DNA from: an uncultured beta proteobacterium
GTDB taxonomy: Bacteria; Pseudomonadota; Gammaproteobacteria; Burkholderiales; Burkholderiaceae_C
Direction: 5' to 3'
Length of the DNA stretch: 64,000 bases
Assembly: GCA_903930255.1 (NCBI GenBank)
Contig: CAIYYA010000255.1
Span: 1 to 64,000, forward strand
The notes under the pieces are model-generated. The model was not told where the DNA came from, did not search any database, and saw only the letters and a list, made by a program, of their open reading frames with translations. The position numbers and the translations under genes were made by a program. Positions 28,016 to 35,362 of this stretch are shown here, in pieces (position 1 is the first letter of the stretch; each line of letters begins with the position of its first letter).

Positions 28016-28896
28016 ATCACTCCCGGCTGTGCTATCGCGAAAAATGCGTTGGAGTGGCTGGCGCGCGCTTCGATATGGCCAAAGAGCAGGCGGCTCTCCG
28101 GGTTCCAGATCAGACCGAGCTGCTCGCAGGCTTGGCGGGAAAGTTGGGTGACGTGGTTTTCAGCGCCAGCACAGAGGGCTAACGCGTTGCTCAGCACTTC
28201 GGCCACGTGCACCAGTGCCACCAATGGCGACTTTAGATCACTCTGCGGGTTGTGATGGTGGCGAATGGCTTCAATCACACTGCTCGGTAAGGCCCAGTGT
28301 TCTACCAACCAACTGCCCAGTGTGCCGTGGTCGATACCGAAGTGTTCATGTTCAATTTCTTCGATGCCCAGCGTGCGCAATTTGGCCTGCTGTTGGCAAA
28401 CCTGAAATTCGGCCGCCTTGAAATGGAGCAACCATAGCTGACCGATGTCGTGCAGCAAGCCCGCAACCAGTGCTGTTGCGGGAGTTACGCTGGTCTGCGT
28501 TTGCTGGGTCAATTCTTCGCAGCAGATCCCCACGGCTACGCTGTGTTGCCAAAAGCTTGTCGGAACGCGCAGCGGGCTGTTGCCAGCTATAAAAGTGCTC
28601 AGGCTGCTAATCAGGGTGATGTGGCGTACACGACTCATGCCAATCAGGGAAGTGGCGGTGCGAATGTCGCAAATTTCAGAGTCACGCCGGCCACGCACGG
28701 CAGCACTGTTGGCGACCGAGAGGATCCGTGCACTGATGAGCGGATCGAGGTTAATGCAGCGCATTAAGGTGTTGAGGTTGCCATCGGGGTCGTCTAGCGT
28801 GGCCAAAATTTGCGTGATCAGGCTCGGAAAGCTTGGCAAACTGCGGCTTTGGCGAATCACTTCGTCGCGTGTTAGTGGTGTGCGGTTATGCATCAT
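28012..28896 (-). CDS. HDOD domain protein
   Basis: In this 294-residue protein, LPSFPSLITQILATLDDP then LNTLMRCINLDPLISARILSVANSA is the HDOD signature, with a following ATSLIGMSRVRHI helix. The degenerate HD-type motif LLHDIGQLWLLHF is present near residue 150. HDOD proteins are non-catalytic or weakly catalytic relatives of HD phosphohydrolases that serve in signalling assemblies with kinases, receivers and GGDEF proteins. It overlaps both neighbours (ATGA with 28893, GTGA with 28015), so it is translated as part of a continuous chain and is likely to act in a complex with them. Confidence 0.88.
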   Translation of the reverse strand: MMHNRTPLTRDEVIRQSRSLPSFPSLITQILATLDDPDGNLNTLMRCINLDPLISARILSVANSAAVRGRRDSEICDIRTATSLIGMSRVRHITLISSLSTFIAGNSPLRVPTSFWQHSVAVGICCEELTQQTQTSVTPATALVAGLLHDIGQLWLLHFKAAEFQVCQQQAKLRTLGIEEIEHEHFGIDHGTLGSWLVEHWALPSSVIEAIRHHHNPQSDLKSPLVALVHVAEVLSNALALCAGAENHVTQLSRQACEQLGLIWNPESRLLFGHIEARASHSNAFFAIAQPGVM

Positions 28897-29219
28897 GCGC
28901 TCCGATAACCCAGCACCTGGTCAAACAGGGCGGCCATGTTCGGGTCGGTCAGATCAGCACCTTCAAAAATCTGCATGACGCGCCGAGCGGATAGGGCGAC
29001 ATCGACTGCGACTTGCTCGTCGCTGCGGTGGTCTTCTTGGGCGATGTAGATGTAATCGGCGTGGTGCGCTGCAAGTTGGCTCAGGTTTTCACTTGTAAGG
29101 GCGTGCCCGGCTGGCAGCGATAGGCTCAAATAGCCGTGCTCAACGATGTTGCAGGGCGTGCTCAGCACCATGCCCGCCTGGGCTTCCAGAAGAGGAACGA
29201 AGCTGTGTCGTGTTCGCAT
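28893..29219 (-). CDS. Small conserved protein resembling the N-terminal segment of HD-type signalling proteins
   Basis: The protein has 108 residues, with no membrane segment or enzyme motif. The pattern VPLLEAQAGMVLSTPC..VEHGYLSLSLPAGHALTSENLSQLAAHHADYIYI matches the short beta-rich region (PGMVLA...LLPAG..LT...L..L) that often precedes HD/HDOD domains in other proteins. Here it is a separate gene whose stop overlaps the HDOD start by four bases, so the two are probably a split version of one functional protein. The start at ATG 29219 lies 21 bases after the HTH–REC gene. Confidence 0.6.
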   Translation of the reverse strand: MRTRHSFVPLLEAQAGMVLSTPCNIVEHGYLSLSLPAGHALTSENLSQLAAHHADYIYIAQEDHRSDEQVAVDVALSARRVMQIFEGADLTDPNMAALFDQVLGYRSA

Positions 29220-29240
29220 GGTGGTGCTCCTGGAAGCGGC

Positions 29241-29870
29241 TCAGGCCGTCTTGAGTAATAAATTGTTTTTCACAGCGATCTCTGTGGCAATTTGTAGCAA
29301 ACGATCAAAGGGAATGGGTTTTGAAAGCACCTCGATACCGGGCGGTAGGCCGCCGCGTGCTGCAATGGCCGCGCTATCTAGCCCTGTCACCACGACGATC
29401 GTGGTGTTGGTCAATTCGGGTGCTTTGTGCAGCACGCGCAACATGCCAAAACCGTCCATTTCGGGCATGTGCAGGTCGGTGATGAGTAAATCAGGGCCGC
29501 CACGCCCCATCATCAGAAGCGCGGCAAACGCGTTGTCAACACCGACCGATTCACACGGGATAGACCAGTTCGACAGTTGTGCGTCATACAGGCGCAGCAG
29601 GTTCGGATCGTCTTCAACGATGAGCACGCTGAGCTTGCGTGAGGGGTTGCTTTGGCGTTCGATCAGGCTGGGCGCTGCTGGTTGATCGGCCACCTTGCGT
29701 AGCAAACGTTCAACCGAATCGCGCATCACACGGCGATGGCCTCCAGCTGTTTTCCAGGCACGCAGCAGTCCACTTTCAACCCAAAGTTGAACCGTGCCGA
29801 CCGATACGCCGAGCAGGGTGGCCGTTTCACGCGTGGTGCAAAAAGATTTTTCGATAACTTCAGATGACAT
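29241..29870 (-). CDS. MerR/excisionase-type HTH fused to a receiver domain
   Basis: Residues 8-55 form an excisionase/MerR-like helix-turn-helix (CTTRETATLLGVSVGTVQLWVESGLLRAWKTAGGHRR). Residues 82-200 form a receiver with VEDD, phospho-acceptor Asp132 in LLITDLHMPEMDG and a Lys near SKPIPF. The order, DNA-binding first and receiver last, is the reverse of most response regulators. I chose ATG 29870 (209 residues, AAGG ribosome site about ten bases upstream, four bases after the previous stop) over the track start 29921, which would overlap that gene. It is the only DNA-binding protein in the operon and so the natural transcriptional output, and possible autoregulator, of the kinases. Confidence 0.87.
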   Translation of the reverse strand: MSSEVIEKSFCTTRETATLLGVSVGTVQLWVESGLLRAWKTAGGHRRVMRDSVERLLRKVADQPAAPSLIERQSNPSRKLSVLIVEDDPNLLRLYDAQLSNWSIPCESVGVDNAFAALLMMGRGGPDLLITDLHMPEMDGFGMLRVLHKAPELTNTTIVVVTGLDSAAIAARGGLPPGIEVLSKPIPFDRLLQIATEIAVKNNLLLKTA

Positions 29871-29874
29871 GAGA

Positions 29875-30186
29875 TTAACCTTGGAGAAAACGACGCCAGA
29901 AGATATAACAGAGCACACCAAAACTGCTTATGGAGAAAAAAATAATGAACCAAAGCGTGATGAGTTCACGCCAGGTCAGTGGTAGCTCTTCGATGCTTTT
30001 TCTTGAATTGCCGGTTTTTATTGTGTTCAGCACGTTCTTGCTTTGTGCGCCGAGCAAGGCAAAGTAACGTTTTTGCAGTTCACCATGTTGCTTCATGAGT
30101 AGTTGCAAATCCTGGGCGTAGCGAAACAACTGATTTTTTAGAGCGGGTGGCTCTTTGTCGAATAAGTTGTTCATAGAGGAGTCCAT
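29875..30186 (-). CDS. Small membrane protein with N-terminal coiled-coil motif shared with the cyclase
   Basis: I recognise no family for this first gene of the operon (103 residues). The N-terminal half holds NQLFRYAQDLQLLMKQH and then LQKRYFALLGAQ, almost the same as residues 14-45 of the diguanylate cyclase at 25102. The C-terminal half has one strong membrane helix (about 76-97) with a basic end, so the N-terminus should face the cytoplasm. It may act as a membrane anchor or docking partner, through a shared coiled coil, for the cyclase (inference). An ATG at 30174 is an alternative start; neither has a good ribosome site. The HTH–REC gene follows by four bases. Confidence 0.65.
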   Translation of the reverse strand: MDSSMNNLFDKEPPALKNQLFRYAQDLQLLMKQHGELQKRYFALLGAQSKNVLNTIKTGNSRKSIEELPLTWRELITLWFIIFFSISSFGVLCYIFWRRFLQG

Positions 30187-30210
30187 GGAGTGAAGTTATG
30201 GTGGGCAAAT

Positions 30211-30238
30211 TTTATACCTTATTGATATATTTTGTCAA
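30211..30238 (-). promoter_or_regulatory. Consensus sigma-70 promoter of the signalling operon
   Basis: On the minus strand a perfect TTGACA (-35, at 30233-30238) is followed after 16 bases by TATAAA (-10, at 30211-30216), in a strongly AT-rich stretch. The expected start is near 30204, giving a leader of about 18-30 bases to the small membrane protein gene. It is the only obvious promoter before the run of overlapping genes down to 11571. An AT-rich near-palindrome (AATATATTAATATT) just upstream could be an operator. Confidence 0.7.
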
Positions 30239-30416
30239 ATATTAATATATTTAAACAAAATAAGATCATAAAAGTTCTATCGAACCGAGTGCTGGTCGAT
30301 TAAAAGCAGATGTGGAGACGCATTGCCTGAGCCCTATTCAGCGTTGCAACCCTTGTGCCTCAGGGGCTAGAAGGTGCGAAATCGTTGGGCTTGTCGATCG
30401 CTGTTGGCCAGTTTTT
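30239..30416. other. AT-rich spacer between signalling operon and decayed GGDEF gene
   Basis: Below 30300 the sequence is AT-rich promoter-upstream DNA; above that it returns to normal composition. I see no ORF, RNA gene or convincing terminator hairpin, although the decayed GGDEF gene ends at its upper edge. Confidence 0.5.
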
Positions 30417-31085
30417 CTAAAAAAATGAAATTTCGTCAGTCTTGATGTTTTCAATGACAATTTTTCCTTGAAGCACCAAATCGTCGAAAAATGCAACTTG
30501 GTTTTGACCATTGTGTTTGCTGAAATAAAGCGCTTGGTCTGCTTGATCCACCATCGTCGCGGCGAACGTTTCGCGCCCCATTTTTACCGCCCCCATGCTG
30601 ATCGTGATATGACCCACTTGGGGGATGTCACGTTGTTCAACTTTTTGGCGAAATCGATCCAACGTTGCCATGCATGCAGCATGATCAGCACAAATTCTTC
30701 GCCGCCAAAGCGAAAGATCCAATCGCTTTCTCTGAATGAGGATTGCATGAGTTGGGACAAAATGACCAACACCTCGTCGCCGTAAAGGTGTCCAAATCGA
30801 TCATTGACCGACTTGAAATGGTCAATATCCCACCATGATCAGCCAATAACTCAGTGGCTTGATTTCGCGTCTTTCGTCTGGCAGCGATGCCCACACACTT
30901 GTCGTCGTTGTACACCATTTCTTTGGAGGGTTCGCCTTTGCTATTCAGATGAATCAAGCTAAGACTGAGAGCAGAAGAAAACCTTTGAGGGTTTTCAGCA
31001 GGCTGAGTTCCATCATCTCGACATCCTTAATGGCGGTCAGGCTTGCCAGTTGATTCAATAGTCTTGGGGATGCTCTTTTTGTCAT
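30417..31085 (-). pseudogene. Decayed GGDEF (diguanylate cyclase) gene with internal deletion and several frameshifts
   Basis: Fragments in different minus-strand frames align to one cyclase. A start MTKRASPRLLNQLA overlaps the upstream gene stop (ATGA). Then come SLIHLNSKGEPSKEMVY in a second frame, [21 protein letters not shown] with [13 protein letters not shown] in a third, and [11 protein letters not shown] with DQALYFSKHNGQNQVAFF to the end. At least three frame changes are needed (near 30974, 30840-30900 and 30710). The stretch between the N-terminal region and the GGDEF domain is too short, as if a sensor region of perhaps a hundred residues was lost. The GGEEF motif and RESD inhibitory site survive but cannot be expressed in one chain. 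It once formed a pair with the GGDEF–EAL gene upstream. Confidence 0.8.
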
Positions 31086-33655
31086 GTTGGAAGACAAAAA
31101 TTGCCACCAGATCGTGTGACAAACTGCTCAAGTCCTTGCACGGGTAGCGGCCGGCTGAACCAATAACCTTGGTACAAATGACAGCCCGCCTGCGCAAGAA
31201 AATCGCGCTGCCCCTGGGTCTCCACACCTTCTGCAATCACCGATAAGTCCAAATTTTGCGCTAGAGCGATGACCGTTCTGGCGATCGCAGCATCATTGGG
31301 ATCGCTCAGAATGTCGTCGACAAATGACTTGTCAATTTTTAACTGATTCAGTGGCAAGCGTTTCAGGTAAGCCAGTGACGAATAGCCGGTGCCAAAATCA
31401 TCGAGCGAAAACCGGATGCCGACGGCTTTGAGCGCTTGCATCTTGGCGATGATGTCTTCTTTGTTGTCCAACAACAGGCTTTCTGTCAACTCGAGTTCGA
31501 GTCGATCAGGGCGCGCTTGGTTTTGATGTACTAAATCCAGGGTATCGGCCACAAAGGTTTTTGAGCGGCATTGGTAAGCGCTGACATTGACGGCAATCGT
31601 CAAACCGGCCAACTCGGGCTGCTTAGCCCAGGCCGAGAGTTGGGCACACGCCGTTTTAAGTACGAAATGTCCGATCGGCAGGATGAGCCCGGTCTCTTCG
31701 GCGATTGAAATGAAATGACCTGGCAGCAAAAGCCCCTGCTGCGGATGTTGCCACCGAACCAGGGCTTCGACACCCACGACCCGACCCAGCACGTCAACTT
31801 GGGGCTGATAGTGAAGCACGAACTCTTGGCGACTCACAGCACTGCGCAAATCAGATTCCAGTTTGGCGCGGGCAGCAACAGCCGTTTGCATCGTCGGGTC
31901 GAAAAATCGAAGGGCATTTTTGCCTGCCGCTTTGGCCTGGTACATAGCGGTATCGGCGTGCTGCAGCAACTCATCTGCCTTGCAGGGTTGCCCTGTGAAA
32001 AGGGCAATGCCAATGCTGGCTGTGCAGTGATGGGTGACGGCCACAGCGTCTTCTTCGGATGGCAATGCTTTGAGCAAGAACGGGGTGACGAGCTGCAGCA
32101 GAATTTTGTTGCCAATCAACTCTGCCTGAATGACTGCTTGCTCACCGCTCTCCAAGCCCGAAAGTAGCACCACAAATTCATCACCACCCAGCCTGGATAC
32201 CGTGTCACCTTCACGCATGCAGGATTGAAGGCGAGAAGCGACTTCAATCAACAATTTGTCACCCATATCATGTCCCAGGGTGTCGTTGATGGTTTTGAAA
32301 TTATCCAAATCGAGCATCAAGACGGCACCGCAGCGGCGGTAGCGGTGGTTGTTGATGATCGCTTGGTTTAGCCGATCAAGCATCAGACGTCGGTTGGGGA
32401 GTTGGGTCAACGGATCATAAAACGCCAGATGCTCAATCTGGTAGGCGGCATGTTTTCGGTCGGTGATATTTTTGTGGATCAATACGGCGCCACCGCCAGC
32501 CCCCAAGAGCGGAACCACGTGCAATTCAAACCAGCGCTTCTCTGTGGGGGAATTGCAGGGGTATTCCAGGGTGAACTCGCGGGCTTCACCCCGGAGCACC
32601 GAAAGGATGCCTTGGATTGCGGCGGCGCCATCTTCTGCTTGCGCTGAGCCAGTGGCATTGGTACAAACCTGGAGGTAGTTGGCACCAACGGCCACCGACG
32701 AGGATGCAGCAGCACCATTGCCAGCGGCAAACTTATCCCACGATGCATTCACTGAAATGATCACGCCGTTGCCGTCAATCACGGCGACATGCTCAGTTAA
32801 CGAATTCACAACGCTGGTGACAAAAGATTGACTTTTTTTGAGGGTTTGCTCAAACGCCATGCGTTCGGTGATGTCAGAAAAAACGGTTGCAAACTGCCTG
32901 GGCTTGGGCGAGAAAACCTGAATCAAAAAGTGCCGCTTGAGTGGCTCGAAATATTGCTCGAAGCTGATCGGTTGGCCGGTGATCGCCACGCTGGCATAGC
33001 GCTCCAAAAATGGCGCACGGTCCAAACCATAAACTTCAGTTGCCAATTTACCCAGCACCCGTTCTTGCGCCATGCCGGTTTGATTCACGAACGCGGGGTT
33101 GACATCCAAAATGCGGTAGTCCAAGGCCTTGCCCTGTGTGTCTAGCACCAGCTCATGCAAGGCCATGCCTTCTGACATCGTCTCAAACAGCGTGCGAAAA
33201 CGGATTTCACTGGCCTTTTCGCTTTCAAGCAGCAGCATGGTCTGAGTCACGTCTTCAAATATGGCGTGCACCCCCCGTGTGGTCTGGGTTGGTTGGTCGA
33301 TAACCGGAAAAGCACGGATATTGATCCATCGACGACTCGCCCCAGCAGCGTCGCGCACGCCCATCTTCACATCTAAGACGGGCCGACGTGTGGCGAGTGC
33401 CACCATCGCCGGGTGCTGATCACCCGGAAAAGGGCTGCCATCTTCGTGAACCGCATTCCAATAGGGGTCAACCGAGCGCAGACCGCGCATTTGGTCGAGT
33501 GACAGCCCCAAAATGCGCTCGGCCGATGGATTGGCCGAAACAATGCTGCCCGTTGGATCTTGAAAAACAATCCCAAATTGCAGCGACTCAACCAACTTCT
33601 CAGAGAAGGGAAAGTGTCCCAGAGGCGTTGCATCGGATGAAGTCATGACATTCAT
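31082..33655 (-). CDS. Multi-PAS GGDEF–EAL protein (cyclic-di-GMP turnover)
   Basis: PAS domains are seen at about 15-130, 145-265 and 275-395 of this 857-residue protein; GGDEF at about 405-570 and EAL at about 590-840. The cyclase motif is intact (REGDTVSRLGGDEF, including the RxxD site). The EAL phosphodiesterase motifs are complete too: GVEALVRW, AVNVSAYQ, ELELTES, DDFGTGYSSLAYL, LKIDKSFV, AEGVET and QGYWFSRPLP. Either activity could dominate. No membrane helix is present. The start ATG 33655 has GAGGAG seven bases upstream. It lies behind a TetR remnant whose promoter probably drives it, and the decayed GGDEF gene overlaps its stop. Confidence 0.92.
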   Translation of the reverse strand: MNVMTSSDATPLGHFPFSEKLVESLQFGIVFQDPTGSIVSANPSAERILGLSLDQMRGLRSVDPYWNAVHEDGSPFPGDQHPAMVALATRRPVLDVKMGVRDAAGASRRWINIRAFPVIDQPTQTTRGVHAIFEDVTQTMLLLESEKASEIRFRTLFETMSEGMALHELVLDTQGKALDYRILDVNPAFVNQTGMAQERVLGKLATEVYGLDRAPFLERYASVAITGQPISFEQYFEPLKRHFLIQVFSPKPRQFATVFSDITERMAFEQTLKKSQSFVTSVVNSLTEHVAVIDGNGVIISVNASWDKFAAGNGAAASSSVAVGANYLQVCTNATGSAQAEDGAAAIQGILSVLRGEAREFTLEYPCNSPTEKRWFELHVVPLLGAGGGAVLIHKNITDRKHAAYQIEHLAFYDPLTQLPNRRLMLDRLNQAIINNHRYRRCGAVLMLDLDNFKTINDTLGHDMGDKLLIEVASRLQSCMREGDTVSRLGGDEFVVLLSGLESGEQAVIQAELIGNKILLQLVTPFLLKALPSEEDAVAVTHHCTASIGIALFTGQPCKADELLQHADTAMYQAKAAGKNALRFFDPTMQTAVAARAKLESDLRSAVSRQEFVLHYQPQVDVLGRVVGVEALVRWQHPQQGLLLPGHFISIAEETGLILPIGHFVLKTACAQLSAWAKQPELAGLTIAVNVSAYQCRSKTFVADTLDLVHQNQARPDRLELELTESLLLDNKEDIIAKMQALKAVGIRFSLDDFGTGYSSLAYLKRLPLNQLKIDKSFVDDILSDPNDAAIARTVIALAQNLDLSVIAEGVETQGQRDFLAQAGCHLYQGYWFSRPLPVQGLEQFVTRSGGNFCLPT

Positions 33656-33674
33656 TTTGTCTCCTCATTATCAT

Positions 33675-33812
33675 CAAGCTTAAACCGAGCGCCTTTGCAA
33701 TGTCGCGCATGCCCACGGCCTGAAACCCATTTTTCAGGAAAAGGGTTTTGGCGACGTTCAAGATGTTTTGCCGAAGGGCTGTTTTTATGAGTGCGGTGAA
33801 TGATTCAGGCAA
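33675..33812 (-). pseudogene. Remnant of a TetR-family regulator (HTH only)
   Basis: Minus-strand residues LRQNILNVAKTLFLKNGFQAVGMRDIAKALGLS match the TetR DNA-binding domain (compare R..IL.AA..LF...GF....MRDIA...GVS). The match stops abruptly after helix 3; the recognition helix end and the whole ligand domain are missing. The frame has only a TTG where a start would be, inside the expected transcribed leader. It is a relic, with the GGDEF–EAL gene following directly. Confidence 0.65.
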
Positions 33813-33841
33813 ACTATAAGCATCTGTGAACTTGTTTACAA
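33813..33841 (-). promoter_or_regulatory. Probable promoter for the GGDEF–EAL gene
   Basis: On the minus strand TTGTAA (33836-33841) and TATAGT (33813-33818) are 17 bases apart. Transcription would start near 33806, run through the TetR remnant and reach the GGDEF–EAL gene. It lies back to back with argP. A TGATC-N5-GATCA inverted repeat just beside it could be an operator for either direction. Confidence 0.5.
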
Positions 33842-33891
33842 ATGATTAAATTTCAACTGATCAATTCGATCAACTATCGGAGTGATGAACC

Positions 33892-34827
33892 ATGAGCACT
33901 TTTGACCCGGACGCACTCGAATGCCTGGCTGCAATCGTTGAAGAGGGTGGTTTTGAGCGTGCTGCGGTGCGCTTGTCGATCACCCAGTCGGCGGTGTCGC
34001 AGCGCTTACGCTCGCTTGAAGAGCAGCTCGGCAGTGTGTTGATCGTGCGCAGCCGTCCGCTCAAAGCCACTACGGCCGGGCGTTTGCTGCTGAAACATGC
34101 CATGCAAATGCGCCTGTTGCGTGCTGATTTGCAGCGCGACCTGCACGATTTAACACCGGGTGTGGCGGTGGCCGCGCGCGATGAAGAGCGCATTTCGTTG
34201 GCCATCAACGCTGACAGTATTGCCACTTGGGCCTTGCCGGCACTGAGCAGCCTGGCACATCAGGGTTTGGCGCTGGAGATCGTCACCGACGACCAGGATT
34301 TCACCTTTGACTGGCTGCGTGAGGGGCGCGTGCTGGGTTGTGTGACAACTCTGCGACAAACCCTGCGCGGCTGCAAAGTGGCGCCATTGGGTGCTATGCG
34401 CTATGTTGCAGTTGCTGCGCCTGAATTTGCTGCAGCGCATTGTCAGCAAGGCTTGAGTGCTCACAATTTTAGTAATTTGCCGTTTGTAGCGTTCAATCGC
34501 AAAGACGATTTACAGGCTGAATTTGTGGCCAAGGCACTGGGCTTGCGCCAAGTGAGTTTGCGCCAACTTTATGTGCCCAGCTCAGAAGGCCAGGTGCAGG
34601 CCGTTTTGGCCGGATGGGGCCTTAGCGTGTTGCCTGAGTTGAAGGTGCGCGCACATTTGCAAAATGCCGAACTGGTGAATGTGATGCCGGGGCGCAGTTT
34701 GTCGGTTGCGCTGTTTTGGCATTGCTGGAATCTTGACTCGGCTGTGTTGGACGCACTCAGCCGCGCCATCAAAAACGCTGCAGCCACTGTTTTGATGCCA
34801 GATATTATTGAAGAAAAAGCACACTGA
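33892..34827 (+). CDS. argP: ArgP (IciA) family LysR-type regulator
   Basis: The protein has 311 residues. The N-terminus DPDALECLAAIVEEGGFERAA with ITQSAVSQRLRSLEEQLGSVLIVRSRP is characteristic of ArgP/IciA, which in E. coli activates the arginine exporter gene argO and lysine-responsive genes. The effector domain is full length. No lysE/argO-type exporter lies next to it; the divergent position is taken by the TetR remnant and the GGDEF–EAL gene. The ATG at 33892 is preceded by GGAG. A palindromic repeat copy follows its stop. Confidence 0.88.
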   Translation: MSTFDPDALECLAAIVEEGGFERAAVRLSITQSAVSQRLRSLEEQLGSVLIVRSRPLKATTAGRLLLKHAMQMRLLRADLQRDLHDLTPGVAVAARDEERISLAINADSIATWALPALSSLAHQGLALEIVTDDQDFTFDWLREGRVLGCVTTLRQTLRGCKVAPLGAMRYVAVAAPEFAAAHCQQGLSAHNFSNLPFVAFNRKDDLQAEFVAKALGLRQVSLRQLYVPSSEGQVQAVLAGWGLSVLPELKVRAHLQNAELVNVMPGRSLSVALFWHCWNLDSAVLDALSRAIKNAAATVLMPDIIEEKAH

Positions 34828-34830
34828 CGC

Positions 34831-34862
34831 CCTCAGATAAAGCGCGAGTAGCTATGAAACAA
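34831..34862 (-). repeat. Dispersed palindromic repeat, partial copy D (argP–usp spacer)
   Basis: Read on the minus strand it contains CATAGCTACTCGCGCTTTAT and matches one half of the repeat consensus. The second half is lost or strongly diverged. It lies in the 50-bp convergent spacer between argP and the universal stress gene and could serve as a weak hairpin. Confidence 0.4.
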
Positions 34863-34877
34863 ATAGCAAGAGAGGAA

Positions 34878-35297
34878 TCAGCGCACGATCAGCACGGGTA
34901 CTTTGCAGCTCGCCAGAACTTCAGTGGCTACTGAGCCCACGACCAAGTTGACCAATGCGCTGTGTCCGTGTGAACCCATCACGAGCAGGTCAAACTTCTC
35001 GGCTTCGGCGAGTTTGGCAATGAGTTCACCCGCTTTACCGGTTTTCCAGAGGCATTTAGGCGTGATGTTGTGCCGTGCCAGGTATTTGGTCACGGGGTCC
35101 ATGACACGCCGACCTTCGTCTTCGTAGTATTTGTTGACCAGCGTTTTGCCCAATGCGTTGCGCGCCTGGCTGGGCAGCGTCATTTGCGCGTTGAACGCCG
35201 TGTATTCGTTTTTCGCCGAATACAGGTCGTGCGCAGCCAAATACGCGAGCATTTTTTTGGTGTACGCGCTACCGTCAACTGCTAAAAGAATCTTCAT
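34878..35297 (-). CDS. Universal stress protein UspA family
   Basis: In this 139-residue single-domain protein the ATP-binding pattern of the UspA family is present: KILLAVDGS at the N-terminus and the glycine-rich loop GSHGHSALVNLVVGSVATEVL followed by CKVPVLIV. A strong ribosome site AAGGAG lies seven bases before ATG 35297. It lies 65 bases downstream of pckG on the same strand and may be read with it. Such proteins accumulate on starvation or stress; the specific role is unknown. Confidence 0.92.
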   Translation of the reverse strand: MKILLAVDGSAYTKKMLAYLAAHDLYSAKNEYTAFNAQMTLPSQARNALGKTLVNKYYEDEGRRVMDPVTKYLARHNITPKCLWKTGKAGELIAKLAEAEKFDLLVMGSHGHSALVNLVVGSVATEVLASCKVPVLIVR

Positions 35298-35362
35298 GGT
35301 GATCTCCTTGTGAAAGGCTCAGTTTACACAATGACCGGCGGCGCGCTCCGGGGGGTATCGCT

